Positions 59,121 through 64,000 of a stretch of DNA of 64,000 bases are shown one piece after another. The stretch's first letter is position 1, and the number at the start of each line of letters is the position of its first letter. The stretch comes from Trichuris trichiura (taxonomy: Eukaryota; Nematoda; Enoplea; Trichinellida; Trichuridae): NCBI GenBank assembly GCA_037903355.1, contig JBAJFE010000014.1, positions 4,526,001 to 4,590,000 on the forward strand, given 5' to 3'. Position numbers and translations under genes: made by a program. A model generated the notes under the pieces. The model did not search any database, was not told where the DNA came from, and saw only the letters and a list, made by a program, of their open reading frames with translations.

Positions 59121-60475
59121 AATGACACCGTTCAGAGACGAATCGATGCAATAGCTAAGGACACTGAAGAAACGTTCTGCTCAATGCTCAGAGAGGGAAC
59201 TTCGTTGCAGTTGGATGAACTCACATTGCGTGGTAATGAATCGCTTTTACTGGCCTACGTCCAGTTTATAAAAGAAGAACAGTTTGTAGAAGAATTACTG
59301 TTTTCGAAAGAATTGAGTACAGATAAAAGGGTGAATCTATCTTCCAAGTAGTGGAAGAATTCTTTATGGAAAAAGCTATTTCCCTTCAGAACATAATAGC
59401 CGTAGCAACAGGTGGTGCACCAGCTATGCTGGGCTGTCAGCGGGGATTCCTCAGCTGTCAGCGGGGACTCATATCGTATCTAAAATTCATGGTTCCCAAC
59501 TTCCTGTGTATCCATTGTGTATTGCACAGGCAGCATCTCGTAGCCCAACATTTGAGCCCACGTTTGAATAAATCCCTTCAGTATGTCATCAACGCCATAA
59601 ACAAAATCAAAAGTAATCCACTCAGTGACAGACTTTTTCGGCGATCATGTGATGAAAATAACGAGGACTTCAATCGTCTACTTCTTCACACAGAAGTGAG
59701 ATGGCTATCAAAAGGTCCCTGCCTGTCGAGGTTTTTCGTCCTGTACGAATCCGTTCTTCAATTTTTTGAAGAGGAGGACGCTTCGCTGAGTGAGAACTTG
59801 CATAATCGGAAAGCGGACATCCTGTACTTAGCAGACTTGCATTTTAAATTTAATGAAATGAATAAGCAGCTCTAGGCGGACGACCCGAACTTGGTTAAGA
59901 CAAAATCCGTCATCTCTGCGTTCATGTCAAAGCTGCTTCTCTTCAAGCGCGACTTTGCAAGGGGGGAGTTTTCCCAGTTTCAAAGTCTCGCCCAAATGGG
60001 AAACGAAGGTGGGATCTCTGAAGCGGATGCGGAATTGTACTGTGAGCACCTCCAAGCGCTGCACAACGATTTCACACGTCGTTTTCAGTACATTTTGTTT
60101 ATGGTGATCCCAGACTGGGTGATCAATCCGCTAACAAATTTAGACGACGAAGACATCTCACTGCAAGAAGATCTGCTGGAGTTGCAGTCGAACGTGGAGC
60201 TGAAGGCCAGGTTGTCACAAGGTTATCAGCAGTTTTGGCTGCAGAAAAAAATTCCGGAGTTGTACCCTGGCGTATGGGATGTTGTAAAAAAAATCCTGAT
60301 TTGTCTTCCCTCATTGGAGCGTGCATTTAGTATCGTTACGGACCTAGTGACGAAGAAACGCAGTCAGCTGCAAGTAGTCAGACACGGCGATCTACGTCTG
60401 CGAGTTACCTCGATCGAGCCCAACATCGACGGGCTAGTTCAATTGCATCTGGGCGAACCAAGCAGCTCTCGTTGA
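59121..60475 (+). pseudogene. hAT transposase pseudogene (ZBED5/SCAND3-like)
   Basis: Frame pieces: 59121-59335 (RRIDAIAKDTEETFCSMLRE, LQLDELTLRGNESLLLAYVQ), a shift near 59340, then 59351-59872 (ISLQNIIAVATGGAPAMLG, CIHCVLHRQHLVAQHLSP, LLLHTEVRWLSKGPCLSRFF), a TAG at 59873, and 59891-60475. The end holds the hAT dimerisation signature (LPSLERAFSIVTDLVTKKRS). Order and motifs match the hAT proteins domesticated as ZBED5/SCAND3 in vertebrates. One frameshift and one stop make it inactive, but breaks are few, so it is fairly young. Confidence 0.85.
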
Positions 60476-60589
60476 ATTCTCCAAAAACAGTTTGCAGAAA
60501 TAAATTTGTACAGCTGTAGTTGACCTTCTAGCGTTGCGACCATTTCAGCCAATCGGTACGCAGAAATTGGCCAATCAGTGCGCTTAAAA

Positions 60590-60671
60590 TTGGCCAATCA
60601 GAATAGGGGGGCCCGGACGCTCGGAAGCGTTCTCAGGCAGGCCCAAACGGCCTTCCGCTTGAGAAACACTG
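60590..60671 (+). repeat. hAT 3' end and terminal inverted repeat
   Basis: TTGAGAAACACTG at 60659-60671 is the hAT-type end (CAGTGTTTCTCAA in reverse). The preceding CCAATCAGAATAGGGGGGCC block is shared with the MITE at 3.9-4.15 kb, which supports this transposase family as the source of those MITEs. Confidence 0.65.
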
Positions 60672-61014
60672 TGTTAGCTCATGATAACCAGTGAGGATGC
60701 AGTGTGTCGTTCTTTCGCCGAAATGTTGAACAGTTTGCGTCTCCATTCGCTTCGTGTTTGTGAAACGTAGAAGGCGATGCTATGCGGGCGCTGGCATTTG
60801 AAGTGGGATGAAGTTGTTTCTTCGGACCACGGTGCTTCTTTGGTTCGTCAGTTTCAGTGACGTACTGGGACAATTTGAACATACTTTTTTTTATCAGTTT
60901 CGTCTAACTTTGTTCTCGCGTGTCGCTTTGTATCGCTCTCTCAGTAGCAACTGAAACAACCATGCGACTAACGAAGAATGAGTTTCCTTAATGAAGGAAT
61001 TTTTCAGCTTAGTG
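60672..61014. other. Intergenic, no gene seen
   Basis: Lies between the hAT end and the pogo remnant. Only short frames. Confidence 0.4.
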
Positions 61015-61017
61015 CAT

Positions 61018-61798
61018 TATGATGAGGAGAAGCTATAGACCCGGATTCAAGTTGGAAGTCGTCAAGGTGGCGAAAGAAAGCAGCATTGCACAGGCGACCA
61101 GGAAGTATGGCGTTACCCGGAAGATGGTGATAGATTAGAGGCGACAGGAAGAGGCTCTAAAGAAGATGCCAAAGAAACAACGCGCAAGACGTTCAGGCAC
61201 CGCCTCGTGGCCGGAACTGGAGAACGCTTTGGCAGAATGGGTCCGAGAACAGCGACAGAGCGGCCATATCGTCACAGGAACAGACATGCAAGATAAAGCG
61301 ATGAACTGGGCGCGCTACAATCCACACTTATCCTGCGGCTTTACTGCAACGCATGGATGGTGCAGCCGTTTCGTGAAAAAGAAGGACCTCGTCCTGAGAC
61401 AGAGGACGAAAACTGCGCAGAAAATGCCTGTGGATTTGAAGGTGTGATGAACAGCACGGTAAAAATTACGGAAACTGCTTCCTGCACGACGGTCGGTGAA
61501 AGCGACGATCCTTGCAGGACAAACCTTGAAAGTGACACGCGCAAGGCGGTTTCCGGAAATAGCCGTCAGATATCACCTAGTCCATGAAGCGACGCTCAGC
61601 CCCCGCCAGGATAAGGAGTATATAAAGAGCACCCATGGAGGGCTAAGGGGGTGAAGAGATTCATGTTGTGTCGGTACAATAAAGTGTTTGACAACCCTTT
61701 CCTGCGTGCGTTTGTCAACTGCGTTTACTACAGAAGGATAAGCTGGACGACACAGAAGACGATGGACTGCCAGACAGTGACCAAGACCATTCTTAGCT
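61018..61798 (+). pseudogene. Pogo-type transposase, deleted remnant
   Basis: Starts MMRRSYRPGFKLEVVKVAKE, QATRKYGVTRKMV, an in-frame TAG at about 61136, then SWPELENALAEWVREQRQSG and GFTATHGWCSRFVKKKDLVL: the two CENP-B-like DNA-binding domains of pogo transposases. The DDE part is gone. About 61735-61798 encodes an acidic end (LDDTEDDGLPDSDQDHS) like the pogo C-terminus, so the middle was deleted. Confidence 0.75.
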
Positions 61799-62130
61799 TA
61801 ACCTTTTTTTCACTGTAATTTATGTTTTCCGCGTCATGTACCATGTTTATCCGCTTCTACAATCTATTCATCCGTGCTTTACATGCAACAGTTGTAATAG
61901 ACGTCGAATAAACCTATTCAATACGATTCATTTTTCATAGCTTACGCAATGCTGTACAACACGCGCTAATCGGCAGCTGATTAGTTTTCGCGTTGAGGCT
62001 GAGGCAAGGCAGTTTCAAGTGAACGGACGATTAGCATTCACAGGAAACTGACTAATCAGAATTGATCTAGACTTGAGCAATGAGCGTCGTCGTCATTGGG
62101 CCAATCACTACCACCCTTCACTGACGTAGG
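61799..62130. other. Intergenic, no gene seen
   Basis: No supported feature. Confidence 0.4.
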
Positions 62131-62740
62131 GGAGTTCGTATAGGCCGTGAAATACGGTAGTTTCTATGGTACAGATGCATTATCTATGGCATGCATAACT
62201 TCATGCTTGGAATATGCACAGAAACTATGACATGTACATGGTTTAGATTGCATATAAAGAAGGCATTTATAATATCTACCCTCCCTACGGCATGCATGTG
62301 GTGTCTATTTTGTTTATATTTGTATAGAAGGAATATTTAGTGTATATATGGCCTACACATGGCATACATTGCTTATAAATGAGACATTTGTGATATACAC
62401 GGTCTCCAGCTGGACGTGAAGTATCTATGGCAAGTATACCTGCGCACAGGACATACTTATGTCATATGTGGTATGCAAGTGGTACAAATTGTTTTTAAAT
62501 AGATGATGTATAGTATCTCGAATCTCCAGGCGCATTTATAGTGCCTACAGTTCACATTATTACACGAAGCAAAACTTTATGGCTCTTATAGAATACGCGT
62601 GAGATGCATTGCTTATGAAGAAGCTATTTGTAATGTCTAGTCTCTCTACACTACACATGCGTATATCGCATGCATGTCATATATGCTATAAATATGTCCT
62701 CCAGCAAGTGCATATGCCGCAGAGTTTGCACGTGTAGCTG
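62130..62740. repeat. Degenerate tandem repeat, 120-bp period
   Basis: Anchor ATTG followed by CATATAAAGAAG / CTTATAAATGAG / TTTTTAAATAGA / CTTATGAAGAAG occurs at 62247, 62368, 62488 and 62608, spaced 121, 120 and 120 bases. Each is followed by (A/G)TATCTA..CTCC(A/C)-like sequence. About four to five diverged units; the outer edges are vague. Confidence 0.75.
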
Positions 62741-62786
62741 TAGACCCTGCATATCACAAATATCCAATTTAAAAGCAATGTACATT

Positions 62787-63162
62787 TTCATCACTACTTT
62801 ATACGGTATGTTTTCTTGCCCGATGATAGGTTCTGAAATTAAACCGAAGCAGATGCCCTACCAACGGATGGATGAGCAATTATTAAGGAAAAATACAGAA
62901 CAAACACTTAACAGTTCGTAGCTTTCGGGACTAACCTTGTCCCATCGTCAGCGATAGTGGTAATGGTCTGGACAAGGTTAGTCCTGAAAGCTACGAACTG
63001 TTAAGTGTTTGTTCTGTATTTTTCCTTAATAATTGCTCATCCATCCGTTGGTAGGGCATTTGCTTCAGTTTAATTTCAGAACCCATCAACGGGCAAGAAA
63101 ACATACCGTATAAAGTAGTGATGAAAATCCATTGCCCCGTTAAGAAGCACCCCGTCTTCAAG
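62787..63162. mobile_element. Hairpin element with target-site duplication and hammerhead-like core
   Basis: Arms about 62787-62945 and 62970-63128 are near-perfect inverted copies (TTTCATCACTACTTTATACG against CGTATAAAGTAGTGATGAAA). The 13 bases AGCAATGTACATT flank it at 62774-62786 and 63163-63175. After the right arm comes a one-sided tail (CCCCGTTAAGAAGCACCCCG, then TCTTCAAG), comparable to the tail of the 20.4-kb element. A core is intact on the minus strand of the left arm. Arms of this length and identity suggest a recent insertion. Confidence 0.85.
62923..62951 (-). ncRNA. Hammerhead-ribozyme-like core
   Basis: Minus strand: CTGACGA, T, GGGAC, loop AAGGTTA, GTCCC, GAAA, then GCTACG. 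N7 is C. Stem II (GGGAC/GTCCC) is fully paired and differs from the GGGTC and GGAAC versions elsewhere. Confidence 0.5.
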
Positions 63163-63175
63163 AGCAATGTACATT

Positions 63176-63889
63176 GTGGATATCCCGTATACACACCAGC
63201 AGTGATACCTTGTGTATTCCATACACACGCTAAATAATCCCTCTATGCAAATATAAACAGCATAGGTACTACGTGGGTGCTGTATGGCTTTTAAAGTCTT
63301 TAACGAAGCAGGCAAGAAACAGTTAACAGCTTTTAAATGAGTGCGTATAACGATGTTTCTGTAGAATGTTTGTGTGAAATCAACTTTTAACCTTTTCATG
63401 TATTTTGAAAACGTATTTTAGAAATAACGTTTATGTTAGACGAAACAAAGAAGAGACATTCGATTCTCTGACCTATTGCTGGGCCCGCGTTGTCTAAATA
63501 AATGTTCCACAGTACTCAGCAAATGAGAAATCATTTCCATTTGACTGGTTTCTTTTACTAGTGTCGGCTATGTGTGAGGGACAATCTTATAAGCCAGTTT
63601 CCAGTATTGTTTTGTTCTTGCAGAAAAGTTAAAGATATTCTTTTAGTTTGCAGCTGTTGATGAGACGAAAGCGCTTTCTTCGCTCAAAAAATAGTAAATG
63701 CGCATTATTAATTTGAGGTAAGCATTTCAAGGTGAAATAACTTTAGCGTAAAATTAAGTAGTTTGGCGTAATCATAGGTTTAAATAAATAAATGCATTAG
63801 CGATGTACAATAATTCATGGCGGATTTGTTTGAAGCGTAGAGAACATTCGATACATTCAAAAATAGTTTGATAAAAGCATTCATTCCGC
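63176..63889. other. Intergenic, no gene seen
   Basis: AT-rich, and downstream of the partial gene at the window edge on the minus strand; it would hold that gene's 3'UTR. Confidence 0.4.
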
Positions 63890-64000
63890 TTAGACATTGG
63901 TTTCAACGTGAGCATTTTTCAACTTCGTTTCCAACGCTGCAATTCTGTCCTGGAGCGTTTGTTGCTCCTTTTCATACTGGTCGACGATAAGCTCGTAGCG
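63890..64000 (-). CDS. Coiled-coil protein, C-terminal end (partial)
   Basis: 36 residues and a stop (TAA at 63890) enter from the window edge: RYELIVDQYEKEQQTLQDRI, then AALETKLKNAHVETNV. Hydrophobic residues at heptad spacing (I, L, I, L, L) with many Gln, Glu and Lys predict a coiled coil reaching almost to the C-terminus. The family cannot be named from this length. Its position on the same strand upstream of the DDX42 exons makes it hard for DDX42 to continue past this point. Confidence 0.6.
   Translation of the reverse strand, partial: RYELIVDQYEKEQQTLQDRIAALETKLKNAHVETNV

Overview
The window is animal nuclear DNA. Genes are sparse, most introns are about 47-65 bp with GT..AG ends, and the space between genes is full of DNA transposon remnants and hairpin repeats. 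Recognised genes, all read from translation, are VMA21 (partial), ORC3, RRP8, sepiapterin reductase, deoxyhypusine hydroxylase (DOHH) and a 3' part of DDX42. Short introns, compact genes and a possible polycistronic ORC3-VMA21 pair suggest a nematode, perhaps clade I (whipworm-like). That placement is inference.

Layout. 1-2,085: VMA21 and ORC3 in tandem on the minus strand, 73 bp apart. 2.1-6.3 kb: no gene seen; a hAT-type MITE and two hairpin (foldback) repeats. 6.36-7.81 kb: RRP8, six exons. 9 kb: a possible small secreted peptide gene. 10-11.1 kb: a deleted Tigger element. 12.1-13.05 kb: sepiapterin reductase. 13-18.6 kb: no firm gene; a long (TC)n tract, a mariner fragment and dispersed repeats. 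18.6-41.9 kb: a very large inverted duplication, with arms of about 10.7 kb around a 1.9-kb centre. Each arm carries a copy of a multi-exon gene for an FHA-domain protein; the copies converge on the centre. The FHA resembles that of Ki-67. 42.9-43.6 kb: last exon of a Gly/FG-rich protein. 44-50.3 kb: mariner, Tigger and pogo remnants, partly nested. 51.0-55.5 kb: DOHH, five exons, one intron of 3.4 kb. 57.6-58.4 kb: the 3' exons of DDX42. 59.1-60.7 kb: a broken hAT transposase. 61.0-61.8 kb: a pogo-type remnant. 62.1-62.7 kb: a 120-bp tandem repeat. 62.8-63.2 kb: a hairpin element. 63.9-64.0 kb: the end of a coiled-coil protein.

The most interesting layer is a family of hairpin elements. Several contain a core of the form CTGANGA, a pyrimidine, a 5-bp stem II, then GAAA, which resembles a hammerhead ribozyme and varies at the position (N7) where hammerheads tolerate any base. 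Three elements are flanked by 9-13-bp direct repeats and have a one-sided tail of roughly 20-40 nt. Together this suggests ribozyme-bearing retroposons, possibly related to Penelope-like elements. One lies inside a DOHH intron, one inside the FHA gene copies, and the centre of the giant inverted duplication falls in a terminus of the same kind.
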